Positions 43,538 to 53,310 of a stretch of 64,000 nt of DNA are shown here, in pieces. Made by a program: the position numbers and the translations under genes. The notes beneath the pieces were generated by a model. That model made no database searches. It was not told the origin of the DNA and saw only the letters and a list, made by a program, of their open reading frames with translations. The first letter of the stretch is position 1. Every line of letters starts with the position of its first letter. The stretch is from Phymatolithon calcareum (Eukaryota > Rhodophyta > Florideophyceae > Hapalidiales): the NCBI GenBank assembly GCA_977006965.1, contig OZ345372.1, positions 310,001 to 374,000 on the forward strand. Reading direction: 5' to 3'.

Positions 43538-44627
43538 GAACAGTTCACGAAACGAAATAGCTTCTTGTGATTGTGTAAGGCCAAAGGAATTTTGTCAATT
43601 CCTGATTTGCTCAGGAAATAAATAATCATTTGTTCAGATTCATTCTCTGGAATTACGTGAACAGTTCATGCACTGAGAACACAGGGATTTGCTGAACGGT
43701 TCACGATATGCAGCCAGCGACAGTCATTGAACACTTCGTGTAATCAGATCATAGATATTTAATGAACTGTTCACCTAATGCGCCCATTGAGATTCCGTGA
43801 ACAGTTCGTGTAATGCGATCATAGCTATATGATGAACTGTTCACGTAATGCACTCACTGGCATTCTGCGAACAGTTCGCGTAATGCGATAATAGGTATTT
43901 CATGAACTGTTCAGGTACTGCTCTCACTGACATTCCGTGAACAGTTCGTTGTATGCGATCGTAGCTATTTGATGAACTGTTCACGGAATGCACTCACTGA
44001 CATTCCATGAACAGTTCGCGTTATGCTCTAGTAGGTATTTGATGAACTGTTCACGTAATGCACTCACTGCCATTCCGTGAACAGTTCGTGTTATGCCATC
44101 GGAGATATTTGATGAACTGTTCACGAAATGAACTCACTGACATTCCGTGAACAGTTCGTGTTATGCCATCGTAGGTATTTGATGAACTATTCACGTAATG
44201 AACTCAATGACATCTCGTGAACAGTTCGTGTAATGCGATCATAGGTATTTGAAGAACGGTTCTTGTAATGCACCCGCTGTCCTTCGGTGAGCACTTCGGG
44301 CGGTGAGAACACTGGTATTTGACGAATTGTCTACGTAATAAAACCACTGGCATTCAATAACAGTTCATGCACTCAGAACATAGGTTTTTGAGGAACTGCT
44401 CTCGTGATGCACAGACTAACATTCCTTCAACAGTTCGTTTGACTATATGAAATGTGCAGAAAGATTCACACTCCCTATTACTCTAAGTGTAGCTAATTTT
44501 GTATTTCTAGAAGAAAGTATCTTATCACTGCGGCTAGTTCTATCGCGAGAACAGTTCACGGAACAGTTCTGTTATTGACACATGAACTATTCACGGAATG
44601 TCAGAGGGTGTATAACGAGAACAGTTC
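43538..44627. repeat. Array of GAACNGTTC palindromes phased at 35 bp (iteron-like)
   Basis: GAACAGTTC and its reverse complement GAACTGTTC alternate. From 43659 the first base of each site falls at 43659, 43694, 43729, 43764 and so on, exactly 35 bp apart, through 44324 (20 positions), then within 1 bp to 44428. Sites 43729, 44184, 44289, 44324 and the last three are diverged. The true unit is 70 bp: CGTGAACAGTTCGTG, spacer TAATGCGATCATAGGTATTT, GATGAACTGTTCACG, then TAATGCACTCACTGACATTC. Flanking unphased sites lie at 43538, 44549, 44561 and 44619. Spacers are conserved between units, so it is a satellite-like regulatory or origin array, not CRISPR. It lies between two ORFs, both read on the minus strand. 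Confidence 0.95.
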
Positions 44628-44841
44628 ATCAAACATCTATGCTTCCATTCTATGAAAAATCAGTCGAAACTGTACTTAGTCTCTGAACGATCCCGCAAAC
44701 GATGCATATGTGAGGCTAGAACGTCTCACAGAGCTTCCAACAGCGTCACATGATGCATGTGATACTAGAAAAGTCACAAGTCAATCTGCAGTGTGGAATT
44801 TTACTCTTGGAGAGCCTTCGAAGCGGTGCTACATTGCTTTG

Positions 44842-45279
44842 TTACATTCCGAAGGCTTTCTCAGAAACTTCAGAAACACTGTTAATAATGTGGCGGATGT
44901 GCTCCTTTGTATTCATTTTTTCGTCCGGGAAATATTCCTCAAATTCGTTCATTGCTTCTAGGACGAACTCGACTGTATTATCCTCTGCATTTTTGTCAAT
45001 CTCGAGCACCGTTATCATTGCGAGAAGGTTTCCGGCAAAACATGTGTCAATGGCCAAATTCACCAGAAAAATACCGTGCACTGGTACGCCGCCTCGTTTC
45101 GAAGACACGGATAGATACTTTCGACCGAACATGACACAGGTTCTTGACATTAGATCCCAATCAGATGCGAGAACAGCATCCTTAAGTGCTTCGAAAGATA
45201 GAATACGAAGAGCATCTTGCTCTACCTGTGCATCGCGCATGATTCCTGCCGGAGGGCGCCCCGTTCCATACTCTCCCAT
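44842..45279 (-). CDS. Unknown 145-aa protein beside the palindrome array
   Basis: The ATG at 45279 opens a 145-aa acidic, helical protein (VEQDALRILSFEALKDAVLA, VFGRK-like strand, VPVHGIFLVNLAIDTCFAGN, EFEEYFPDEKMNTKEHIRHI). The frame is open about 16 codons further up without another ATG. I recognise no family. Its position between the array and the tyrosine recombinase, on the same strand as both neighbours, suggests it belongs to the same element. Confidence 0.5.
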   Translation of the reverse strand: MGEYGTGRPPAGIMRDAQVEQDALRILSFEALKDAVLASDWDLMSRTCVMFGRKYLSVSSKRGGVPVHGIFLVNLAIDTCFAGNLLAMITVLEIDKNAEDNTVEFVLEAMNEFEEYFPDEKMNTKEHIRHIINSVSEVSEKAFGM

Positions 45280-45943
45280 CGTCCTGCTTGACGCCGTATG
45301 GAGTTTTTGGTGGTGATTTGGTCCGTATTAATCGTACTGCTAGATCTCTGCCAAACGTTTCGGCTGTGAATTTAGCGAGGTAAATATGAATATGTTTCAG
45401 AAATCTCAAACAAATATGAAAGCTCCTTTGCGCCTGAATTGTTCACGATACGGACTGAAACTGCTCATTGATGTATTTATAGATTGAATAAACCACTACG
45501 GTAGAGCGAATTGGTACCATCGATCGAGAGAGAACCAATGTGTTCTCGAAAAGGTGAAAATATTGAACGGTAGACCTAAGCGCACAGATCTAAGTTAGGA
45601 AACCGTTTGAGTACACTGCTGATCTTTACCAACATACTTACAAATCAACGAAAGCTCCCTTGAGAAGATCCCTTAAATTCCACTATCCCTCGTCAAAACG
45701 TTTATAGCAGGCTGAATTGTGCTTTCTTGAACATCTGTCGAGATATATGGCTATGATTTTTTCACCTGGTACACAATAGTGATGTGATTGTCCAAGAGTT
45801 TGGTCATAAAATTTGGCCGGCTTGCCACGGAAAGGCTAGTTCAAGTTCTGAAATTAAACGAAGATATTCAGTTTACTAAACTCAATATCCTCATTGTATC
45901 AATGCCTTTCGCAACACATCATGTTGATATATATCTATAGACT
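45280..45943. other. Spacer downstream of the recombinase, nothing recognised
   Basis: AT-rich. One diverged GAATTGTTC-type site lies at about 45437. No gene. Confidence 0.4.
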
Positions 45944-47353
45944 CTAGTCCAATACTCCGCAAACATCTGTTAGAAATGCATTGAAAGTACTTGGATTATG
46001 CGCCCATTCAGTTTCTTCTCGCATTTTTTTTGCGTGACTAATGAAGTCCTCCGCAGAACTAAATCGTGGCAAGTCCTCAGGGGTGCAGTCGTTATAAGAG
46101 CTGCAATAATTTGAATAGGCATGAAAGCCCTTCATTTGAACAATTTCCATAACCTGTTCATCTCGAAGGTTTAGCGAGCGATACAGCTGGACAGATCCTC
46201 TTTTCAATGAATGTCCCGTAAATTTTTTCGCCAGTTTTTTCCCAATGCCGAGACACTCCATTCGCATTTGGAGAAAGGCCTTGTACTTTGAATAAGAAAG
46301 AACAGTTTTTGGGTCAATGACGCATATAAACTTTGTCTTCTTCACATCACAAAAAACAGGACCGGGAACAGATCCTCGAACAACGAGCCATGACTCTAAG
46401 GCGAGGAACGGGTCCATTAGAATGGAGTGACGCAAAGGAGTGTTTCCCGGCCACTCTCGAATACGATAGGACCTTGTTTCCGTACAGTTCTTGATAGATT
46501 CAGTAATCTCCAGTGTTGTTTCGCTTGACAGTATCGACAAATGCTCCGTTGAAAGCTTCTGAACCTCGTCGAATCGAACACCCATATTGAGGCCCAGAAC
46601 AAAAATCGCATGCAGTTGAATATCCCTTGGGTCTGGATCATTTCCGTTCAGGTCTACACCTCCATACCAGAATCGCTCAGCGTGGTCACAAACATGTGTA
46701 GGGGTCAATGGACTTGCGCGAAGCGTTTGTATTCCACGTTGTGCAAGAATAACGCGATGTGCTCGCCGTAGAGCTGCAATTTCTGGGTTCATCGTTAAAG
46801 GGTTTCCAGTCGCAGTACCGTTTAGATCGTTTGGACTCCATGCTTGATGATGCCCGTACTCTTCGTACACATGCCGCAGACCTTGTATTATGCATCCCAT
46901 GGAATTGTTTCTTAGAATCGAAGTTAGGTCTGGTGACGTCATCTTACAATATTCTGCCAGTAAGTTCATGATAAGAACAGAGCTGTTCGCATTCACTTGC
47001 ATCGGGTCAGGAGCGTTGTGTCTTGCAGCATATGCGAAAAGAAGTTTTTTGGACCTTTCCTTGTTATTCAATGTTGACCTGCTGGAGGCCGATCTCAGGA
47101 TTACGTGTCGTGGCAGAAGAGATTCGCTGACAAACGTCGAATCGTTTGTTGCTCTGGATCCTCTTCCACGAGGAGGCGTTTCGGCCAGACATATCTCGTC
47201 TCCACCCTCCATGGAAATGGAATCAAAAATGTTCCAGCGATAGAAATTGAAAGGAAACGGTTTGCGCTTTTGGAATGATGAGTCAGAATGTAAATATGAC
47301 GAAAAAATCCTATTCAGGAATGTTTTCGAACTTTCCAAATTATTTCGCTGCAT
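45944..47353 (-). CDS. Tyrosine recombinase-like protein (Crypton-type candidate)
   Basis: 469 aa from the ATG at 47353 (a GTG-started frame reaches 47398). The catalytic half carries box A as FVLGLNMGVRFDEVQKLSTE (Arg260), then a beta region, the KFTGHSLKRGSVQLYRSL block (His381, Lys384, Arg385), and MKGFHAYSNYCSSYND (His411, with Tyr416 or Tyr420 as nucleophile). The canonical H-x-x-R has Lys in the Arg position with an Arg directly after, which resembles the HS.RRG/HS.KRG variants of eukaryotic Crypton and DIRS recombinases. Such enzymes cut and join DNA through a phosphotyrosine link. The N-terminal 170 residues should contain the core-binding SAM-like domain. The frame is intact, so the element may still be, or recently have been, mobile. 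Confidence 0.7.
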   Translation of the reverse strand: MQRNNLESSKTFLNRIFSSYLHSDSSFQKRKPFPFNFYRWNIFDSISMEGGDEICLAETPPRGRGSRATNDSTFVSESLLPRHVILRSASSRSTLNNKERSKKLLFAYAARHNAPDPMQVNANSSVLIMNLLAEYCKMTSPDLTSILRNNSMGCIIQGLRHVYEEYGHHQAWSPNDLNGTATGNPLTMNPEIAALRRAHRVILAQRGIQTLRASPLTPTHVCDHAERFWYGGVDLNGNDPDPRDIQLHAIFVLGLNMGVRFDEVQKLSTEHLSILSSETTLEITESIKNCTETRSYRIREWPGNTPLRHSILMDPFLALESWLVVRGSVPGPVFCDVKKTKFICVIDPKTVLSYSKYKAFLQMRMECLGIGKKLAKKFTGHSLKRGSVQLYRSLNLRDEQVMEIVQMKGFHAYSNYCSSYNDCTPEDLPRFSSAEDFISHAKKMREETEWAHNPSTFNAFLTDVCGVLD

Positions 47354-47660
47354 CACGCCAATAATATGAAAAGAGCTTGAAATCTCGAAGTATTTCACAG
47401 TGAGAGTTATTTTCGGCTGGAAAGAAACGGTCTCCTTAGATTATTGCTTATTTTAAAATTGGGAATATTCATGACACCGAGATTTCGAACAATTCAATAA
47501 AAATTGGGTATAATCATCAGGAATTGATCAAATAATCAGCACGTATCTGCCCTTGATTAGCTGTCTTCCTACCACTATTTTCACGAACAGACTTCCTGAA
47601 ATTCGTCCTTCAACACTCAACACGCAAGCTGCTTCTGTTGTTCAAGGCGGTTTTGCCCCA
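47354..47660. promoter_or_regulatory. Divergent intergenic spacer, recombinase (-) versus unknown ORF (+)
   Basis: About 300 bp of AT-rich sequence between two divergent start codons, so it probably contains both promoters. No specific box is certain. Confidence 0.35.
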
Positions 47661-48080
47661 ATGCCTCGTTCCACTCTTTTACCAAACGTTGATCCTGAAA
47701 TCGCAGAGATCTATTCGGAGGAGCTTCGTGATCTTCCAATGCAATCATCGCTCTCCTCTGCGCTCAATGACCTTTCCGATATGAAGCCTTTCGGCAACTC
47801 AGTTCGAGATGAAGACCTCTTTCGAAAGCTCAGAGATCTTTCCAAGGCAATCGTTGACCAAGTTTTCACAGAGAAAGACGTACGTGATCTCAACATTGCG
47901 AGATCAACAATAACGGGATACAACAAGAGATGCGCAGCTCGACATGCGGGGCTACTCTGGGGATTATTTTTGGGACGTAGCGGCTCCGAGGACTGCTTGA
48001 AGTATGGGAGCATCGCGGAGGCGAATTTTGTTTGCGATATGGCGTCAAAGGAAATTTGTTTGCTGACGCAGCTTGGATAA
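47661..48080 (+). CDS. Unknown ORF, 5' part of an interrupted frame
   Basis: 139 aa from the ATG at 47661; the frame is open upstream to about 47553 without another ATG. It has acidic helices (PNVDPEIAEIYSEELRDL, FRKLRDLSKAIVDQVFTEKD), then ITGYNKRCAARHAGLLWGLF. It ends at TAA (48078-48080). The next ORF (48111-49250) is in the same frame, and the ten codons between (DSPPWLKEIP) look like coding sequence, so a single stop may split one protein of about 529 aa. No family recognised. Confidence 0.5.
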   Translation: MPRSTLLPNVDPEIAEIYSEELRDLPMQSSLSSALNDLSDMKPFGNSVRDEDLFRKLRDLSKAIVDQVFTEKDVRDLNIARSTITGYNKRCAARHAGLLWGLFLGRSGSEDCLKYGSIAEANFVCDMASKEICLLTQLG

Positions 48081-48110
48081 GACTCTCCGCCATGGCTAAA
48101 GGAAATACCC

Positions 48111-49250
48111 ATGCTTTCGCTGTGCATATTTCGCCTGGCCGTCATGCACGTGGGGCTCCGGTACGAGATTGAAGATTCGAAAATTGACCGACAAGACTAC
48201 GACGAGCACTGGAGTAGCTCTAAGACCGAACGGACCATTTCTTTTGTCCTGAACGCCGTTAAGGATGAGTTGAACAAAATGCGATTCGAATATTCGGGTG
48301 AGTATTTGAAAGAGGAAGGAATTGGATCCAAGTACGGGGAGGAACTCGATACCGCTTTGCGGCTGACGGAAAGAGTATTGTTCGCGTTGAACGATGTTTT
48401 ACCCATCATTCAGGTTTTTAGTCCTGACTCTGATGTTCGCGCGGGCTGGATATTCGAAAGCGGTGTTGAAGATAATCCTAAATGGCGATGGAAAGCTCCA
48501 AGCATGCATAGGATTCTTTACCATGATGGAGAATACGCAGCGTCCAGGGTATCAAAGAAGCAAAAGAAAATTTCGCATCCGAAGCCAGTGTACTCACTCA
48601 TGCATGAGTTACTTACGATTTGTGAAACTTCAAATCGCCGCTCGGGATCATCTCAGAGCTCAGGGATGCGTACAATATCGAAGCAAGCAGCGAGAGATTT
48701 CTTGACCACAGTTGCGGCAACGTACCACTTTCTCAATGAATCTGGAAAAAAGAGTACCTGTGATTCCATTGCGGAGTATCACTCGTATTCGGCGAATGAT
48801 CTTGATTTCGTTCAAGTACGGAATGTGCAATTCCAAGCAGCTGTTCTTCAAATGTGGGAATGCTTGAAAGCATCTACAGAAGATCGGCGGAAGGAAATTG
48901 TAGAAGATCTCAAGAAAGAAGCCCATCGCGCAAATGAGGAATGTGACCTCTACTTCATTCGTTTCCCGACTGCGGGATGCAAAGAAGGGCTCAACAATTT
49001 CTTGTTTACCCCTATGTTCATTTGCTGCTTTTCGTTCGGAGGTGGTTCTTTGTACGAGAGAGCTAATCTCGTCCTAATCAAGCATTACAAAAGTGAGCTG
49101 ATACGCGCACGCGAGAAGGATACGAGAGTGGAAGATGATCTTGCTTCTAACCATGAACTGAACATCGGACAAGAGCTAAATCTTCAAAACAATGAGAAAA
49201 GTATGAATTTGGATGAAGACGCGGATCACATGATGAACCTGAATATTTGA
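48111..49250 (+). CDS. Unknown ORF, 3' part of the interrupted frame
   Basis: 379 aa from the ATG at 48111, or continuous with 47661-48080 if the TAA is read through or is an error. Features: DYDEHWSSSKTERTISFVLN, FSPDSDVRAGWIFESG, a mid-region KKQKKISHPKP, LTTVAATYHFLNESGKK, FLFTPMFICCFSFGGGSLYE near the C-terminus, and an acidic Asn/Asp-rich tail. No signal peptide, zinc motif or transposase motif is visible. Located divergently from the tyrosine recombinase, it is probably a second protein of the same element. Confidence 0.55.
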   Translation: MLSLCIFRLAVMHVGLRYEIEDSKIDRQDYDEHWSSSKTERTISFVLNAVKDELNKMRFEYSGEYLKEEGIGSKYGEELDTALRLTERVLFALNDVLPIIQVFSPDSDVRAGWIFESGVEDNPKWRWKAPSMHRILYHDGEYAASRVSKKQKKISHPKPVYSLMHELLTICETSNRRSGSSQSSGMRTISKQAARDFLTTVAATYHFLNESGKKSTCDSIAEYHSYSANDLDFVQVRNVQFQAAVLQMWECLKASTEDRRKEIVEDLKKEAHRANEECDLYFIRFPTAGCKEGLNNFLFTPMFICCFSFGGGSLYERANLVLIKHYKSELIRAREKDTRVEDDLASNHELNIGQELNLQNNEKSMNLDEDADHMMNLNI

Positions 49251-49474
49251 ACGACATGCCGATAGCTTTTCGTAAACGAATCCCCTTATCTCAAACACCA
49301 TAAAGATGAATCGAATATTTCTCATTTGTAGAACTAAGCCAATAGGAACAGGGAGAGTTTGGGAGCTTGATTTGTTTTTCATGTCACCCTTACTCAAATT
49401 TAGCCAAGGTTCAGTAGATCAGACCTCCATTTGTTGGCGGAAAGTGCTGTGGAAAAACGGGTGTATTACTTTTT

Positions 49475-49775
49475 CCCTAATGGGCAGGCGGCGAATCGAG
49501 GGTTGAAGTTTCTTCCATTCGATACTGTCGTTAGCGAGTTTGACTGTGGCTTTCACGTCTCGTTCAGTTACGTCACCAAGCGTTGGTCTGACGCATTGTA
49601 GCAGCACCTGGCGGACCTGGCGCCTCGTCGATTCAACGAATGTGGCCCAGAAAGCCCCATCTTAGGTCTCTGGCCCGCATCACCACGTCGATACTGGGTG
49701 TCCTGGCTTTGTCGTCTATTAGTCTCTCCGTTATTCTCTTAGCATCTTAGCACCTGTTATCTTGAGTTTCACCCG
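49475..49775 (-). repeat. LINE 3'-terminal fragment, copy 2
   Basis: Collinear with 22853-23140 in the same orientation, with small indels. The coding potential is more degraded (LQCVRPTLGDV, VKLANDSIEWKKLQPSIRR). Confidence 0.7.
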
Positions 49776-49983
49776 CACTTGTTATGTCATCTTCCATGAT
49801 GCACAGTCGCATAGGAGAGTTAATAGGACAGAGCGGCCAAAGAGACGAAACCTTAGACTTGTCAGAAGTTTCATATCGGTCAGAATCCGTTTGAGATCTT
49901 GAAAGCGGTACAAGGAAATTTGGAGGTGTTGGTTGCCAGAAACAAAGAGGTCACCGTCTGCTACTGTATTACATCAAGGGTCT

Positions 49984-50451
49984 CTCATACTGTAGATGCA
50001 AGATATTGTTGCTCCACGACATCCGAGATATTATCACGGCACCTTTTTGCGTGTCCTTGTTGGAATGAGAAACCGTGTGGTTGCGTATGTATGCGATGAT
50101 ATTGATACACGTTTTTGGACATATTCTCTTCATGATGTCCAGAAACGCGAAAGGGTGCACATTTATGCTATCAAAATATCATTGGAGTGCTCGTTTTCGC
50201 GTCTTATGCGCTGCAGCAATAGCAAGAAACGCGAAAAGGTGCATGTGTATGATACGAAAAATCATTAAAGTGCTCGTTCTCGCGTCTGTGTCTCTGCTGT
50301 ACGGACAGGTAACGCGAAAATGTGCAATTTCATGATAGAAGAAAACTTAAAAATGCAAATAATTGTGCTGTTTTGTCGTCTATGCCTGTGAATGGCGCGA
50401 AAATGTCCACGTTTATCACACGAACCATCATGGGGTGGTGCTGTAACCGTG
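49984..50451 (+). repeat. 468-bp direct repeat, copy 1
   Basis: It aligns with 52640-53107 at a constant offset of 2656 bp with no indel. The central 400 bp is nearly identical by eye and the ends are more diverged. Inside each copy, a unit of about 85 bp starting (A)ACGCGAAA.GTGCA recurs four times, often with TGCTCGTT.TCGCGTC. The 86-90-codon ORFs within the repeat are identical in both copies and have no recognised similarity. LTR, target-flank duplication and iteron block are all possible. Confidence 0.9.
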
Positions 50452-50552
50452 CTGCGCTCCTTTCCAGATTCGCAGTCACGTGCTTGTTAACAGGGACTAA
50501 GGGGTCACCTTCTGCAGACTGTATTACGCCATGAGATTTAAATTTCCCGGTG

Positions 50553-50870
50553 TTAGCAAGCTCTTCGGGTTCTACACGGACGCGTTGGAGCTCTTTTTGC
50601 GATTTTTCTTATTTTTTCTTCTTTCACCAGCTTTTCTGCGATTTTTGCGGCATGGGAAGCGACGATCTGGGGTGCCAGTTTGGATACGAGGTTCCATTGC
50701 TCCTCTGTAAGACGGAGTGCTTCTCGAGCGTCGTCTTCAAAGTATTCGACAGCGACGCGTATTTGGCTTCTAGTGTTTAGTCGAAAGACAGTGCTCATGT
50801 GCCAGTCCAGCTGTCCGAGGTCGTCCAGCTTCGGATAGCGATCTTGGCGCCCACTGGAGTTCCACGGCAT
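50553..50870 (-). CDS. Small ORF of a dispersed coding repeat family
   Basis: 105 aa starting MPWNSSGRQDRYPKLDDLGQ. The core VAVEYFEDDAREALRLTEEQ and IVASHAAKIAEKLVKEE matches the broken copy at 10125-10370. The tail is basic (KIRKIAKRAPTRPCRTRRA). The second copy, 40 kb away next to a LINE RT thumb, suggests a transposon-encoded peptide or the C-terminal part of a LINE ORF. Function unknown. Confidence 0.45.
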   Translation of the reverse strand: MPWNSSGRQDRYPKLDDLGQLDWHMSTVFRLNTRSQIRVAVEYFEDDAREALRLTEEQWNLVSKLAPQIVASHAAKIAEKLVKEEKIRKIAKRAPTRPCRTRRAC

Positions 50871-52639
50871 ACTAAGACGTGGTACCTATTCTATTTCAAG
50901 ACTAGAGAGATTCGGTAGTATCCTCAACGCAGCGGTGACATTGGCGCTGCCCTTACAGGATGGCGTTAGAGGGGCCGACATCGATCGTTGAGATCAATTT
51001 CTCTCTCGTTGGATGCAAGTCCCCCGCTAAGAGCTTAGTCTTGCAGCGGATGTTGTGATAGCGAGGTAGGCTTGGAGACTGCCTGCCTTGACAGACTTTA
51101 GGAAGATCTGCGGTTTTATTCGAAAACATAGAACCGAAATTTTGGCGACTTTGCTTTCACGGCGTCCAACGGTCTAGCTCCCCAGAGAAGGCGAGCAATG
51201 TCGCGCTTCTCCTTACTAGAGTTCCCGGACACCGTCCAGTAACTCTTAGGAACCTCCTCCCGGACAAGCACCGCTTGCCGGAGAACCGGATTGCCGTAGT
51301 TGTAGCCGTGCGATAGCTTCACTACTACTACAAAAGACTATGAAGGGTGGGTGGGTGGTAAACAAAAAACGTGGGCTGCCAACTCGAAAAGCTCTCCTGT
51401 CAACCTTCCGCCGAGATATCAGATATCCACGAGTCCTTGTGGAAAAAGGACAGCCGGTGTACCAAAGAGCTCCTTACGCTGTTCGCTGCCTTACGCGCGG
51501 TTCACGTCTCGGTTCAGGCAGGTTCCGAAGTTCGTGCCTCCGTGTGAATGCGTCTGCAAGCTTGCGATGCGTGTGCTGGAGATTCAGGTTTCTTCGGCGT
51601 CCTGCTTGATATAGGCATTTCGATCGGCGAGGCTCGAACTCTGGAGCAGTTGTTGGCGACTGTGCGCGCCGGTGGGACTGTCGTGCAATCTTTTGACTCT
51701 GAGCTGTGCGGCGCCGCGTTTTCCTGGCGGGTGTGCGCGTCTGTGAATATGACGCACAAATTCTCGGCCGGTCGCAGCGCGGCGCCGCGTGGCGCTACCT
51801 GATGAGAGGGTCGCATGGAGAGCTTATGGAAGGCGTTCTTGGCCCGGTCGTCATACGCCTAACGTTTCTTCCCGGCGGCCATCGATTGTGGCGGCTAGGC
51901 GCTGTCGGGCGACTTAGGTTGTCATGGGAGCGTCTTTGCGCGTAACGGCTTCTCGAATGCCGCTGGTTGCGCCTCGAGACTGTGTCGAACGACTTGGCTC
52001 GGCATGGGAATCGCGCGCGCGCCGCCGCTCCTTGACTGCCACTGGTTGCGGCTCCAAGACAGTCTTTGGTATTGCCGATTAACGCTCGAATGTCATCGCG
52101 CGTGGTCGCTTTCCCGCTGCCGATGGATGCGTCGCCGCGACAAACCAATGGGTATCGAATCATGCGGAGCACGGGCGGTAGTTGTCTTGTAGTGGCGTGC
52201 ATGCCATCATCGGTGGTCTGCACGCAGTGTATGATCTCAAGAGGTAGGTGATGGCAGGATTGAGGTGGGAAAATCTGAGAAGATTTCCATACCTCCGCAC
52301 CGTCTCTGACCTTGCTGCTCATACAAGGGGTGTTCTTCGAAAAGGGTATTTTTGTGGACGAGGATTTTATGCAGGAGATAAGGTGGGACAAGGTGCGGAT
52401 GAAGCGTTAATTTCGTGCTTAACACAGCATTCTGGGTCAGGTTTATGTGCATTTCAACGACTTCAACTTTGAACTAACGTACAGGTGTGCTTCACGCCTC
52501 TACACATAGGTGTGCTTTTTCGAGTAGAATGGACCATAGGAGAGAGAGATGTACGCGGCTTCGAAAGGGCGTGCCGCTGCGCAGGGTACCTTTCGATGGA
52601 TGAGAGACATGTTCCCAACAGAAAGAAGGAGCAGTGCCG
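50871..52639. other. Stretch between the direct repeats, no supported gene
   Basis: 51340-52260 is GC-rich with many overlapping frames of 60-200 codons, none with a recognised motif. Together with 50452-50870 it forms the 2.2 kb interior flanked by the two 468-bp repeats. Confidence 0.4.
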
Positions 52640-53107
52640 CTCATACTGTATAAGCAAGCTATTGTTGCTCCACGACATCCGAGATCATATCACGGCACCT
52701 TTTTGCGTGTCCTTGTTGGAATGAGAAACCGTGTGGTTGCGTATGTATGCGATGATATTGATACACGTTTTTGGACATATTCTCTTCATGATGTCCAGAA
52801 ACGCGAAAGGGTGCACATTTATGCTATCAAAATATCATTGGAGTGCTCGTTTTCGCGTCTTATGCGCTGCAGCAATAGCAAGAAACGCGAAAAGGTGCAT
52901 GTGTATGATACGAAAAATCATTAAAGTGCTCGTTCTCGCGTCTGTGTCTCTGCTGTACGGACAGGTAACGCGAAAATGTGCAATTTCATGATAGAAGAAA
53001 ACTTAAAAATGCAAATAATTGTGCTGTTTTGTCGTCTATGCCTGTGAATGGCGCGAAAATGTCCACGTTTATCACACGAAAAATCGTGGGATGGTGGTAT
53101 AACCGTG
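52640..53107 (+). repeat. 468-bp direct repeat, copy 2
   Basis: Partner of 49984-50451. It ends about 200 bp before the helicase start codon, so it may contribute to the helicase promoter. Confidence 0.9.
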
Positions 53108-53310
53108 TCGTACAGCTGTAATACTTGCTCCGACTGTCTGAACAGTTCCTCCTGCCCACATGCGGCCTTATCAATCTCGCCGAAAGGAGCAAAGTCTCTG
53201 GTTCCCGAGTGGAATCTTTTGCACCGTTCCTTCTTCGTTCAAAGGGAAAAGCGCTATCCTTGCTGAGGCCCACTGACCATACAAGCGTTCATGCCCGGAG
53301 GCATTAAGAT

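Noticed and set aside
43538-44627. CRISPR-like array (regular short repeats with spacers)
   Set aside because: Spacers are conserved between units and the repeat alternates orientation; no cas genes, and the host is eukaryotic. It is a 70-bp tandem repeat.
50001-50335. 90- and 86-codon ORFs in the 468-bp repeats as genes
   Set aside because: They are conserved only because the repeats are nearly identical; overlapping frames and internal 85-bp units explain the openness.
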